A stretch of 64,000 nucleotides of DNA from Caballeronia calidae (lineage in GTDB: Bacteria; Pseudomonadota; Gammaproteobacteria; Burkholderiales; Burkholderiaceae). Below are positions 1-8,132 of the stretch, piece by piece. A program made the translations under genes and the position numbers. A model generated the notes under the pieces. The model saw only the letters and a list, made by a program, of their open reading frames with translations, had not been told where the DNA came from and made no database searches. The number at the start of each line of letters is the position of its first letter. Position 1 is the stretch's first letter. The stretch covers positions 62,001-126,000 of the forward strand of contig NZ_FCOX02000013.1 in NCBI RefSeq assembly GCF_900044055.2. Reading direction: 5' to 3'.

Positions 1-1287
1 GGCACGTGCACGTTCTACGGCACGGCCAACAGCAACCAGATGCTGATGGAGGTGATGGGCCTACATCTGCCGAGCGCGGCTTTCGTGCATCCGCACACGC
101 CGTTGCGCGATGCGCTCACCGCCGAGGCGGCGCGCCGGGTGCTCGATCTCACATTCGAACGCGGCAACTACACGCCGATCGGCCATGTCGTCGATGAAAA
201 GGCCATCGTGAACGGCATCGTCGCGCTGCTGGCGACGGGCGGCTCGACCAATCACACGCTGCATCTCGTGGCGATCGCGCGTGCGGCGGGCATCGTCATC
301 GACTGGAACGATTTCGACGAACTCTCGCAAGCGGTGCCGCTGCTCGCGAAGATCTACCCGAACGGCAAGGCCGACGTGAACCACTTCCACGCGGCGGGCG
401 GCGTCGCGTTCCTCGTGCGCAACCTGCTCGAAGGCGGCTTGCTGCATGAGGACGTGCAGACGGTCGTCGGCCGAGGTCTGTCGCATTACACGAAGGAGCC
501 GAAGCTCATCGACGGCAAGCTGCAATGGGTCGACGGCGCTGAGGAAAGCCACGACACCAAGGTGCTGCGCGGCATCGGCGAGCCTTTCCAGCCGGACGGC
601 GGACTGCGTCTGATGCAGGGCAAGCTCGGTCGCGGCGTGATCAAGATCTCGGCGGTGGCGCCGGAGCATCGCGTGGTGAAGGCGCCGGCCATCGTCTTCA
701 ATTCGCAGGAAGAAGTGCAGGAAGCGTTCGACAAGGGCGAACTGAAGCGCGATTTCGTCGCCGTCGTGCGTTTCCAGGGCGCGCGCGCGAACGGGATGCC
801 GGAGCTGCATCGGTTGACGCCGCTTCTCGGCGTGTTGCAGGATCAGGGCTTCCATGTCGCGCTGGTGACGGACGGTCGCATGTCGGGTGCGTCGGGCAAG
901 GTGCCGGCTGTTATTCACGTGTCGCCTGAAGCGCTGCTGCAAGGTCCGCTCGGCAAGGTGCGCACCGGCGACATGCTCGTCATCGACGCGCCCGCGGGCG
1001 TGCTCGACATCGAGATCGGCGCGAGCGAGTGGGAAGCGCGCGTGGTCGAAGCGCCGCGGAACCAGGCGGAGAACGAAGCCGGCTTCGGGCGCGAGTTGTT
1101 CGGCGTGTTCCGTAGCGCGGCGCTGCCGGCGGAAGAGGGCGCTTCGGTGTTCGGCGCGCTGATCGGCGCATCGGCCGGCCAGGACGGGCAGGCGAACGGC
1201 GCGGCGAACACGCAGGAAAGAAACGCGCTTCGCGACAACGCGCGCGCGGCGGCGTCGGCGCTGAACAAGGCGCACGCCGCGCATTGA
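1..1287 (+). CDS. edd: Phosphogluconate dehydratase (Edd), 5' end outside window
   Basis: Dehydrates 6-phosphogluconate to 2-keto-3-deoxy-6-phosphogluconate (KDPG) in the cytoplasm, the first committed step of the Entner-Doudoroff pathway. The reading frame is open from base 1 and gives the last 428 residues of a protein that is usually about 600 long. It shows IlvD/Edd family blocks: [14 protein letters not shown] at the very start, whose Cys is an expected Fe-S cluster ligand, then [14 protein letters not shown], and [16 protein letters not shown] near the C-terminus. The Edd branch rather than IlvD is inferred from the [10 protein letters not shown] wording and from eda lying 79 bp downstream on the same strand, which also suggests one transcript. 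Confidence 0.95.
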   Translation, partial: GTCTFYGTANSNQMLMEVMGLHLPSAAFVHPHTPLRDALTAEAARRVLDLTFERGNYTPIGHVVDEKAIVNGIVALLATGGSTNHTLHLVAIARAAGIVIDWNDFDELSQAVPLLAKIYPNGKADVNHFHAAGGVAFLVRNLLEGGLLHEDVQTVVGRGLSHYTKEPKLIDGKLQWVDGAEESHDTKVLRGIGEPFQPDGGLRLMQGKLGRGVIKISAVAPEHRVVKAPAIVFNSQEEVQEAFDKGELKRDFVAVVRFQGARANGMPELHRLTPLLGVLQDQGFHVALVTDGRMSGASGKVPAVIHVSPEALLQGPLGKVRTGDMLVIDAPAGVLDIEIGASEWEARVVEAPRNQAENEAGFGRELFGVFRSAALPAEEGASVFGALIGASAGQDGQANGAANTQERNALRDNARAAASALNKAHAAH

Positions 1288-1366
1288 GTGCGCACGCGCT
1301 CGAATCTGAGAGAAACCCGCGGACCGATGGAACAGGTGCCGCATCAAAGACCAGGAGTCGCAACAA

Positions 1367-1999
1367 ATGAAAACGGTGAGTGAAATCGTGCGTCTCGGGC
1401 CGGTGATTCCGGTCCTCGCTTTCGAAACGGTCGAGCAGGGCGAACACGTGTCGCGCGCGCTGCACGCGGGCGGCGTGAAGGTGCTGGAGATCACGCTGCG
1501 AACGCCGGCGGGCATCGGCGCGATCGAGCGCGCGAGCGAGCTGGCGGACGATATCGTCGTCGGTGTAGGCACCATCACGAAGCCCGAGCACTGCGCCCAG
1601 GCAAAGAAGGCGGGTGCGCAGTTCGGCGTGTCGCCCGGTCTCACCAGGGACATGCACAAAGCCGCGCAGGATGCCGGTCTGCCGCTCCTCCCGGGCGTGA
1701 TGACGCCGAGCGACATCATCACGGCGATGGAACTGGGCTACGAGATCGTCAAGTTCTTCCCGGCGCAGCAGGCGGGCGGAATTCCGATGTTGCAGGCGTT
1801 CTACGGACCGTTCCCGAATCTGAAATTCTGTCCGACGGGCGGCATCACGGCGGAGACCGCGACGAGCTTCCTTGCGCAGCCCAACGTGGTGTGCGTCGGC
1901 GGTTCATGGCTGACGCCGAAAGCCGCGCTGGCGGCGCAGAATTGGGAAGAAGTCACGCGGCTCGCGCGTGCCGCGAGCGAACTCGCGCCGCACAACTGA
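1367..1999 (+). CDS. eda: KDPG aldolase (2-dehydro-3-deoxy-phosphogluconate aldolase)
   Basis: Cleaves KDPG to pyruvate and glyceraldehyde-3-phosphate, completing the Entner-Doudoroff pathway begun by edd upstream. It is 210 aa, normal for this class I aldolase with a TIM-barrel fold. Residues visible: E41 in VLEITLRTP, the VGVGTITKPEH block near 65-75, and the Schiff-base lysine K129 in EIVKFFPAQQAGG. The start is supported by AGGAG at 1353-1357, nine bases before the ATG. A strong hairpin follows the stop. Family members also act as 4-hydroxy-2-oxoglutarate aldolases, but the edd neighbour makes the KDPG role the natural reading. Confidence 0.96.
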   Translation: MKTVSEIVRLGPVIPVLAFETVEQGEHVSRALHAGGVKVLEITLRTPAGIGAIERASELADDIVVGVGTITKPEHCAQAKKAGAQFGVSPGLTRDMHKAAQDAGLPLLPGVMTPSDIITAMELGYEIVKFFPAQQAGGIPMLQAFYGPFPNLKFCPTGGITAETATSFLAQPNVVCVGGSWLTPKAALAAQNWEEVTRLARAASELAPHN

Positions 2000-2008
2000 A
2001 GCTTTCGC

Positions 2009-2037
2009 GAAAGCGCGACGCCACGCGTCGCGCTTTC
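2009..2037 (+). terminator. Hairpin after eda, probable terminator
   Basis: A perfect 12-bp stem (GAAAGCGCGACG at 2009-2020 with its complement at 2026-2037) and a 5-base loop lie nine bases after the eda stop. The T-tract is weak (a TTTT only at 2044), so termination efficiency is uncertain. Confidence 0.6.
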
Positions 2038-2613
2038 ATCGCCGTTTTCCGGCAACCGCCGTCTGCGGACGGCTTGATCCATCTCCGCTCCCATCCTTCG
2101 CATCGCCGGACCAGTCGCTCGCCGTCGATCGCGTCACGCTCATCGTCGCCTGGCCTCGAGCCGAATCATTTCCCCAGCGTTGACGGTTCACCGCATCATG
2201 CATTCAGATGCGCGTCTTATTGAATGTCTGCTGTAAGACGCATGCTGCGATCATTGATTTGGCGTCCACGGCATTTCGATGCCGTTCGATTCAGCTTTTG
2301 AAGCACATCGATAATCGAATCGAAATAGTGAACGCCACTTCAATTTATTGCGCCCGCCATCGCGATAAGACTAATCTCATTAAATCTCAAAGATTGTTAA
2401 ATTTAGAGATTATTCTATGTACTTGATCTCATCGAAGATGCATACAGGGGCGCAGCCGCTACCCTTATCGCCCTCTCGTCTCTCGGGCATGGCTTTGAAG
2501 CGATCGTAGCGCGCCGCTCCGGCGCGCGTGCTGCAGCATGATGCGGATCGCTAAGGATTGAAGCAGCGGCTTTTTCTACAAGCGCATCATCGTATTTTTG
2601 GGATATAAATCCG
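2038..2613. other. AT-rich intergenic spacer upstream of the DUF2827 genes
   Basis: No convincing gene. Bases about 2205-2440 are much richer in A/T than the rest of the window and include runs such as TTAAATTTAGAG. Two hairpins are visible: GCGTCTTA (2212-2219) with TAAGACGC (2234-2241), and CGGCAT-TTCG-ATGCCG (2269-2284), a perfect stem with a UUCG tetraloop. A 72-codon open frame from 2208 has no recognisable protein features. The spacer marks the left edge of the accessory island and probably holds the DUF2827 promoter. Confidence 0.6.
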
Positions 2614-3771
2614 GTGACTATTCGAGTCGGAATTTCAGTCGTCACGCATCACGGTCAGAACATCTGGCAAAACGGTCTTGGTCAGAATGTGATCTTTTTT
2701 GCTGAAGTACTGCAGAAACTTCCATTCGTGGAAAGCGTTTCGCTGATCGATGTCGGCGATCAGAACGCCATGCCACCGCAAGTCGCTACGGCGTCGAAAG
2801 GTTTGCACATCATGTGCATTCAGGAAGCGACCGACGCAGTGGAAGTCGTATTCGAAATGGGCGGCGCACTCGACACGCAATGGCTCGATCTCATGCGCGC
2901 CCGGGGCAAGAAGGTGGTGTATTACTGCTGCGGTCAGCCGTATGTCGGACTGGTGGAGGCGCCGGTGTTCGACAAGCCCCTCCACTTCATGCGACCGGAG
3001 CGTTACGACGAAGTGTGGCTGATGCCGAAGGATCGCCTCTCCGTCCCGATGATGCGCACGCTGCATCGTTGCGACGTGCACCTGATTCCGTTCATCTGGC
3101 ATCCGCAGCTTCTCGAACGGCGCATCGCCGAAGTCAATGAGCATGGACTCACGTACGGCTATCAGAAACGAACCGATGTCGCGTTGCAGGGGCCGCCGCA
3201 CACTCAAGGTTTCCGCGTGGCCATGTTCGAACCCAACATTTCAGTCGTCAAAACGTCCAGCATTCCGATGCTCGTTTGCGAAGAGGCGTATCGCGCCGAT
3301 CCTTCGAGCGTTTCGCATATGCACGTGCTCAATACGCTGCACATGAAGGATCACCCGACGCTCACCTACATGGCCAACTCGCTGAATATCGTCAAGGACA
3401 GCAAGGCGACGTTTCACGGCCGCAATGACATCGCCGGCTTCATGGCGCAATTCGCCGACGCGGTGGTATCGCATCAGTGGGGCAACGACCAGAACTATCT
3501 GTATCTCGACGTGCTCTATGGCGGCTATCCGCTCGTGCACAACTCGCAGTGGTTGGACGCGGGCTACTACTACCCCGGTTTCAACGCGCAGGAAGGCGGT
3601 CGCCAGTTGCTGCGCGCCGCGCGTGAACACGACGCGTCGCTCGCCGATTATCGCCAGCGTGCGCAGCGCGTCATCGATGCGGTCAATCCGTTCAATCAAG
3701 CCAACCTGCACGCCTTCGCGGACCGGTTGCTGCATCTCTGTCATCGCAGTGGGGCGAAGCTCGGCGTATGA
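2614..3771 (+). CDS. DUF2827 family protein, intact copy; glycosyltransferase-like C-terminus
   Basis: 385 aa, starting at GTG 2614 with GGGA ten bases upstream. I recognise it as DUF2827, an uncharacterised family seen mainly in Burkholderia relatives, often as tandem copies. The N-terminal half opens RVGISVVTHHGQNIWQNGLG and alternates strands and helices like a Rossmann fold. The C-terminal half (about 285-380) has YLDVLYGGYPLVHNSQWL, GYYYPGFNAQEGG and a final NPFNQANLHAFADRLLHL, which resembles the nucleotide-sugar side of GT-B glycosyltransferases. A sugar-transfer role is my inference only. There is no signal peptide or membrane segment. Two truncated paralogues follow directly, the first overlapping the stop by ATGA. 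Confidence 0.8.
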   Translation: MTIRVGISVVTHHGQNIWQNGLGQNVIFFAEVLQKLPFVESVSLIDVGDQNAMPPQVATASKGLHIMCIQEATDAVEVVFEMGGALDTQWLDLMRARGKKVVYYCCGQPYVGLVEAPVFDKPLHFMRPERYDEVWLMPKDRLSVPMMRTLHRCDVHLIPFIWHPQLLERRIAEVNEHGLTYGYQKRTDVALQGPPHTQGFRVAMFEPNISVVKTSSIPMLVCEEAYRADPSSVSHMHVLNTLHMKDHPTLTYMANSLNIVKDSKATFHGRNDIAGFMAQFADAVVSHQWGNDQNYLYLDVLYGGYPLVHNSQWLDAGYYYPGFNAQEGGRQLLRAAREHDASLADYRQRAQRVIDAVNPFNQANLHAFADRLLHLCHRSGAKLGV

Positions 3772-3965
3772 ACAAGCAAGCCAGTAGCCGTATGCCGGAG
3801 CGGCTGAATGTCGGCGTATCGATCTTTATTCGCAAGGGCGAGCAATCGCTCTGGGAAAACGGCATCTTTCAGAACTGCCTTTATCTGGTCATGCTGCTGA
3901 CTCGCTCGCCGCGCGTCAAATCCACGTATCTCGATGTCGATCACATAGTAGTTGCCCAAACATGA
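3768..3965 (+). pseudogene. Truncated DUF2827 paralogue (second copy)
   Basis: Starts at ATG 3768, overlapping the previous stop by four bases (ATGA). It aligns with the first copy only over its N-terminus: LNVGVSIFIRKGEQSLWENG and ILVMLLTRSPRV-like text against RVGISVVTHHGQNIWQNGLG and AEVLQKLPFV. It stops after 65 residues at TGA 3963-3965, where full-length copies continue for about 320 more. The rest of the gene is absent, not merely frame-shifted, since no DUF2827-like text follows in the other frames before copy three starts. This indicates an internal deletion between tandem repeats. Confidence 0.75.
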
Positions 3966-4004
3966 CGAAGACATTCGACGAAGCGATGAACGAGCAACAG
4001 GGCA

Positions 4005-4427
4005 ATGGAGCGGGCAATAAAGAAGCTGCGTATTGGTATCACGATCGGACTGCATCACGAGGCCGAAACGCTGTGGAACATCGGCATCAAGCAGAACGCC
4101 GTGTTTCTGGCGGAAGCGCTCAAGAATTGTCCTAATGTGCAAAGCGTCGTGCTCGTCAACACGACGCATATCCGCATCACCGATCAGTTGCCGTGGGATC
4201 TGGATCGCTGGCCCACCAGAATCTTCCACGACGTCAAGGACGATCTCGACGTGCTGATCGAGCTCGGCGGTCAGATGGATCCGATGGCGACGGACTATCT
4301 GAAGCAGCGCGGCGTGCATCTGGTGTCATACTGCGTTCGACTCGGGAAATCGCGGAGCCTTACTGCGCAAGGCTTTGCGGCCGACCGCGCGGCGCGCGGC
4401 ACAGCATTCCGGCACAAAAGACGCTAA
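4005..4427 (+). pseudogene. Truncated DUF2827 paralogue (third copy)
   Basis: An open frame of 140 codons. Residues 8-110 follow the DUF2827 pattern (LRIGITIGLHHEAETLWNIG, FLAEALKNCPNVQSVVLVN, DVLIELGGQMDPMATDYLKQ), matching the intact copy. After C110 (about base 4334), where the intact copy reads YYCCGQPYVGLVE, the sequence turns into a low-quality basic tail (VRLGKSRSLTAQ) and ends at 4427. No C-terminal half is found downstream. ATG 3962, overlapping the second copy's stop, is in another frame, so 4005 is the only start in frame with the homology. A breakpoint at about 4335 is the simplest explanation. Confidence 0.7.
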
Positions 4428-5270
4428 ACGCCTCCTTAAAAAGTGTGCCGACGCGCTTTAGAGTCACCGCTCGGGCGAGTTCGCGTGACACCTAAGTGGC
4501 GCGCTCGTCCGGAGAAAACCGACACGCGCGATCGCACTAAAAGCTGAAGTCGACCGCCGCGCAACCGGTCGACGGTCCGGTCCGCGGTCCGGGCCATGCG
4601 CGGCTTCCAGGACAATCCGGACCCGACCGATTCGATGGACAGCCTATCGTCACGTGCGGCGTCGGCGCATCGCTGTGCTTTTGGTTCGCATAAAAGTAAG
4701 TCGGGTAGCACACCCAAACGAGGCAACGCGGACTGTGGTATCCGCCGAATTCGAGATAGCCGGATAGCCGAGTATGAGAAGCCGGACTTCGATTGCCACG
4801 GATTGCTTATTCCCGCATCCGCTTATTCCCGCATCCGCCGCTTATTCCCGCTTCATATTATCTGACTGGCTAATCGGCCCAGATGCTGATCGGCTTCCAC
4901 AGAATCGGCAGCGGAAATTGAAACTGAATTCGCATTACTAGCGGCGCTGGTTAAAGCTTGACGTGAATGCCGGAACGCGAAGTGGGGCTTCGGCGCGGGA
5001 GGACGCGGCTGGACCCTACGCCAGCGGCCCATAGACTGCGGCCAAGCGGATTAGTTCAATCCGAAGTGATGCTTTCTTCCGGACCGTCATCAGTTCGCAA
5101 TACGGTTCAAGTCAGCCGTTGCGCTGTCCGAATACGAGGACGCTTTGGGGCCTGTAATGGATGAAACCAAATGTGTCGCGGAATTGCAACATATTATGAA
5201 ACGGGGCCAAGCAAGCGGTATCCTTCGCTTCGTCATTAGCGCACAACCTATAAATACCGGAGTGTATTGT
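4428..5270. other. Long intergenic region with repeats and no supported gene
   Basis: Over 800 bases lacking a credible coding region. Short open frames here (such as 4596-4865) have no family features and compositions unlike the neighbouring genes. The region contains a short tandem repeat at 4805-4853, and its left edge is the breakpoint of the third DUF2827 copy. The last 20-30 bases include TATAAA (5250-5255) and GGAG (5259-5262) just before the porin start; the latter is the porin ribosome binding site. Confidence 0.6.
4805..4853. repeat. Short tandem direct repeat, 16-bp unit
   Basis: The unit GCTTATTCCCGCATCC occurs at 4805-4820 and again at 4821-4836. After GCC at 4837-4839, a partial third copy (GCTTATTCCCGC) starts at 4840. 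The repeat is intergenic and about 420 bases upstream of the porin. Confidence 0.85.
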
Positions 5271-6449
5271 ATGAACCGAACGAAAATCGCGACGCTCTCG
5301 CTGGCGCTCCTCGGCGTCACCGGCGCAGCACAAGCCCAAAACAGCGTGACGCTCTATGGCGTGATCGATACTGGTCTGGGTTACGTGAGTCACGCCAACG
5401 CGAATGGCGATCACCTCTTTGGCATGATCAGCGGCAACCTATCGGGCAGCCGTTGGGGCTTGAAGGGTCAGGAAGACTTGGGTGGCGGCATGAAGGCGAT
5501 TTTCCAATTGGAAAACGGCTTTGACGTCGGCACCGGCACACTGAACCAGGGCGGCCGCGAATTCGGCCGTCAGGCATACGTCGGCTTGAGCGGCAACCAG
5601 TGGGGCACGGTCACGTTCGGTCGCCAATACGACCCGTCGGTCGACATGGTGCAAGGCATCACCGGTGACAACTACTGGGGCGCCATCATCGCAACGCCGG
5701 GTGACGTCGACAACTACGACAACAGCCTTCGCGTGTCGAACGCCGTCAAGTACGTTTCGCCGAACTTCGCCGGCTTCCAGTTGGAAGGGTTGTACGGCTT
5801 CAGCAACCTGGCAGGCGCGACCGGCCAAGGCCAGACGTGGTCGGGCGCAGCAACGTATAACAACGGCCCGTTGGCTCTCGCGGCCAGCTACCTGTACGTG
5901 AACAACCCGAGCGCCGGCCGCACGACTAGCCCGGCCGGCGGCTGGAACAGCCCGTCGTCGGATTCGCTGTTCAACAGCACGATCAACAACGGCTATCAGA
6001 CGGCGCACTCGATCGGCATCGCGCGCGCTGCCGGCCAATACTCAGTCGGCCCGATGACGTTCGGCGCTTCGTATAGCTTCGCGCAGTACAAGAGCGACGG
6101 CAACTCGACGTTCACGTCACAGGAGAAGTTCAACACGGGCAACGCGTTCGTGAATTTCCAGGCTACGCCGGCGATGCTGCTCGGCCTTGGCTACACGTAC
6201 ACGAAGGCAAGCGGCGATACGGGTGCCCACTACAATCAGGTCAGCTTGGGTGCCGACTACTCGCTGTCGAAGCGCACGGACCTGTACGCTGTCGGCGCAT
6301 GGCAGAAGGCAAGCGGCACGCAGAAGGACGCGGCTGGCGTGACTTCCTCTGCACAAGCTTCGGTCGGTTCGTACGGCGGCAGCGGCTTCTCACCAAGCGG
6401 CTCGGACCATCAGGAAATCGTGATCGTCGGTGTTCGCCACAAGTTCTAA
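5271..6449 (+). CDS. General porin, outer-membrane beta-barrel (Gram-negative porin family)
   Basis: Forms a passive channel for small hydrophilic solutes in the outer membrane; relatives are trimers of 16-stranded barrels. ATG 5271 is chosen because GGAG lies eight bases upstream and the protein then opens with a clean signal peptide (MNRTKIATLSLALLGVTGAAQA, cut after residue 22). An upstream in-frame ATG at 5145 would bury it. The mature protein begins QNSVTLYGVIDTGLGYV, typical of Burkholderia porins, with LSGSRWGLKGQEDLGGGMKA soon after, and ends in the barrel signature GVRHKF with terminal Phe. At 392 aa it has normal length. A strong terminator follows, so it is probably monocistronic. 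Confidence 0.94.
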   Translation: MNRTKIATLSLALLGVTGAAQAQNSVTLYGVIDTGLGYVSHANANGDHLFGMISGNLSGSRWGLKGQEDLGGGMKAIFQLENGFDVGTGTLNQGGREFGRQAYVGLSGNQWGTVTFGRQYDPSVDMVQGITGDNYWGAIIATPGDVDNYDNSLRVSNAVKYVSPNFAGFQLEGLYGFSNLAGATGQGQTWSGAATYNNGPLALAASYLYVNNPSAGRTTSPAGGWNSPSSDSLFNSTINNGYQTAHSIGIARAAGQYSVGPMTFGASYSFAQYKSDGNSTFTSQEKFNTGNAFVNFQATPAMLLGLGYTYTKASGDTGAHYNQVSLGADYSLSKRTDLYAVGAWQKASGTQKDAAGVTSSAQASVGSYGGSGFSPSGSDHQEIVIVGVRHKF

Positions 6450-6469
6450 GCACATCTAGGCCACCACGG

Positions 6470-6503
6470 AAAAGCTCGAACGCGTTTGCGTTCGAGCTTT
6501 TTT
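6470..6503 (+). terminator. Rho-independent terminator of the porin gene
   Basis: Stem AAGCTCGAACGC (6472-6483), loop GTTT, complementary arm 6488-6499, then TTTT. It lies 20 bases after the porin stop. Confidence 0.9.
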
Positions 6504-6756
6504 GTTTATTGCGACGGGTTGACTGGCCTCGCGCGGCTATGCGCTCGGCAAGGCGGCGTTGTTGGACTCTACCGAGACAAGTTTGAACGTCATTGCTGTA
6601 AAATGTTTTGCGAAGCAACCGTGGTTCGAGGTGCGCCTCCCATTCGGGCAATGCAAGATTCATTGCAACTAAACTGAACGACAATTAAATCCATCGATGC
6701 ACGACGGTCAGCCGCGAGGGCTAAGACCATCGTTGGATTTTTAATGACTCTCTGCA

Positions 6757-7416
6757 ATGCGGTTACTCTTGGTTGAGGGCGATGACGCAAAAGCCGAAAC
6801 AGTGATTGCGTGGATGCGGCTCGCGGACTATTCAATAGACTGGAAAAGTGATGGCGCCGCTGCCAGGCAGGCGCTCTCCCGCGAAAATTATGATCTCCTG
6901 CTACTGGCACTGAATGTTCCGCAACTCGACAGCATCGAACTGCTCATTAGCCACCGAAAAGCCGGTGGCACAACCCCTGCGATCATCCTGACAGAACAAG
7001 GGGAAGCCGCCGAGCGCGTACGCGGACTGTATGCCGGGGCGGACGATCATATGACGAGGCCGTTGGATCAAGACGAGCTCTCGGCCAGGGTTCACTTTTG
7101 GTTACGCCGACGCAAAGGGCACGCGCAAAAATTGTTTCGGCACGGTGAACTGATGCTCGACCCCACTGCGCGCGAAGCAAAAATTGCGGGCAAGCCGCTG
7201 CATCTCACGCCGCGGGAATTTGCGGTATTGCACGCCTTGATTGAAGTGCCCGCGGCCGTAGTGAGTATGGCGGAACTCAAGAAGAAGGTGTACGCAAGCG
7301 CTGGAAAGGAAGAAAGCGGCACAAACACGATTCAGGTCTACGTGAATAGTTTGCGCCGCAAGCTCGGCGAAGACACCATCTTGACCATCCGCGGTGTTGG
7401 GTATCGCCTAAGCTGA
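6757..7416 (+). CDS. Orphan OmpR/PhoB-type response regulator with degenerate receiver
   Basis: 219 aa: a receiver domain (about 1-115) and a C-terminal winged-helix DNA-binding domain (about 130-219; LTPREFAVLHALIEV, TNTIQVYVNSLRRKLG, IRGVGYRLS). Aligned with QseB-like regulators, the phosphoacceptor Asp is replaced by Ala51 (DLLLLALNVP where ILDLTLP is normal), one of the acidic pocket pair is Gly8 (VEGDD for VEDD), and the conserved Lys is Arg101 (HMTRPLDQ for KPF). Thr79 remains. It should therefore not be phosphorylated in the usual way and may act constitutively. No sensor kinase gene lies beside it. The start has no strong Shine-Dalgarno, so the exact N-terminus is less certain than the family. 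Confidence 0.9.
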   Translation: MRLLLVEGDDAKAETVIAWMRLADYSIDWKSDGAAARQALSRENYDLLLLALNVPQLDSIELLISHRKAGGTTPAIILTEQGEAAERVRGLYAGADDHMTRPLDQDELSARVHFWLRRRKGHAQKLFRHGELMLDPTAREAKIAGKPLHLTPREFAVLHALIEVPAAVVSMAELKKKVYASAGKEESGTNTIQVYVNSLRRKLGEDTILTIRGVGYRLS

Positions 7417-7493
7417 GGCGTCAGGATTAGCGATCGATCGCCGGTCCGTGTAGTCGCACAGAGCCCTCGATCATTCGGCACATCGCAGCCTTA

Positions 7494-8132
7494 TCAGGTA
7501 GAGCGGCGACGTCTGACAGTGACAGAATCGCGATCAGCGGCTTTCCCGGGATTCGTAGTCAATACGCCGGTAGGGCACCAATCAACGACGCGGAGGCGCA
7601 GAGCTTGAGCGCGCGATGAGAGCCGCCCGCTTAGGACTTCATGCACCTTGAACATCGCTGTCTTGGGATCCCCTTGCTCAACCAGACTGCGGGACGTAAT
7701 GAGTATGTCCTGTTCGAACGGATCGGGGATGACAAGACGCTCGACTTCCCGAATGAACTGAAGCACGTCTCGATAGAGCAGGTCGGGGTACCTCCCGTCC
7801 TTGTAGCGGTTCAACTCGTTTACTAGTACCGTCCAGCGGTCGGCCAATTGACTGATGGTTTCCGGATAGCAGCGGCGCATGGGCGAACGTGTACGAGTGC
7901 GTGGAGTCTTGATTGTGCCCAGTCTTGCCGTCTGTAGTGCCATCCGAATACGCCGTGTCTCGCGAGTAGTGAATTCCTCGCCCAGCAGCGTCTCGAGCAC
8001 TTCCAGCATTGAGTTGTCGCCCTGCTCAAAGCGCTTCAGAGTGGCATCTAGAGCTTCGAGAGCGCGTGGCATGCGCAAGCCAACGAGGTAACGCTGTATC
8101 CGCTCGACAGTCGAGCTTGGAACGCTGTTCAT
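7494..8132 (-). pseudogene. istB: istB remnant fused to an unrecognised C-terminal segment
   Basis: Residues 1-76 (bases 8132-7905) match the N-terminus of the IS21 helper ATPase IstB: a helical lead (VERIQRYLVGLRMPRALEAL), then LEVLETLLGEEFTTRETRR and ARLGTIKT. Normal IstB then continues to a Walker A site (GPxGVGKT/SH). Here it instead runs through PRTRTRSPMRRC into about 135 residues I do not recognise (for example NELNRYKDGRYPDLLYRD and VERLVIPDPFEQDILITS). No Walker A or B is present. The tail may be another gene's end joined in frame by deletion, or a spurious read-through. An ATPase function can be excluded. Confidence 0.75.

Noticed and set aside
61..1722. Minus-strand open frame of 553 codons opposite edd and eda
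   Set aside because: Antisense to two clear genes on the plus strand.
2269..2284. CGGCAT-TTCG-ATGCCG hairpin as a terminator
   Set aside because: No T-run follows and no gene ends just upstream; left as part of the spacer description.
2208..2426. 72-codon open frame in the AT-rich spacer
   Set aside because: No Shine-Dalgarno and no protein features; more likely non-coding.
4596..4865. 89-codon open frame in the porin upstream region
   Set aside because: Spans the short tandem repeat, no ribosome site, no recognisable features.
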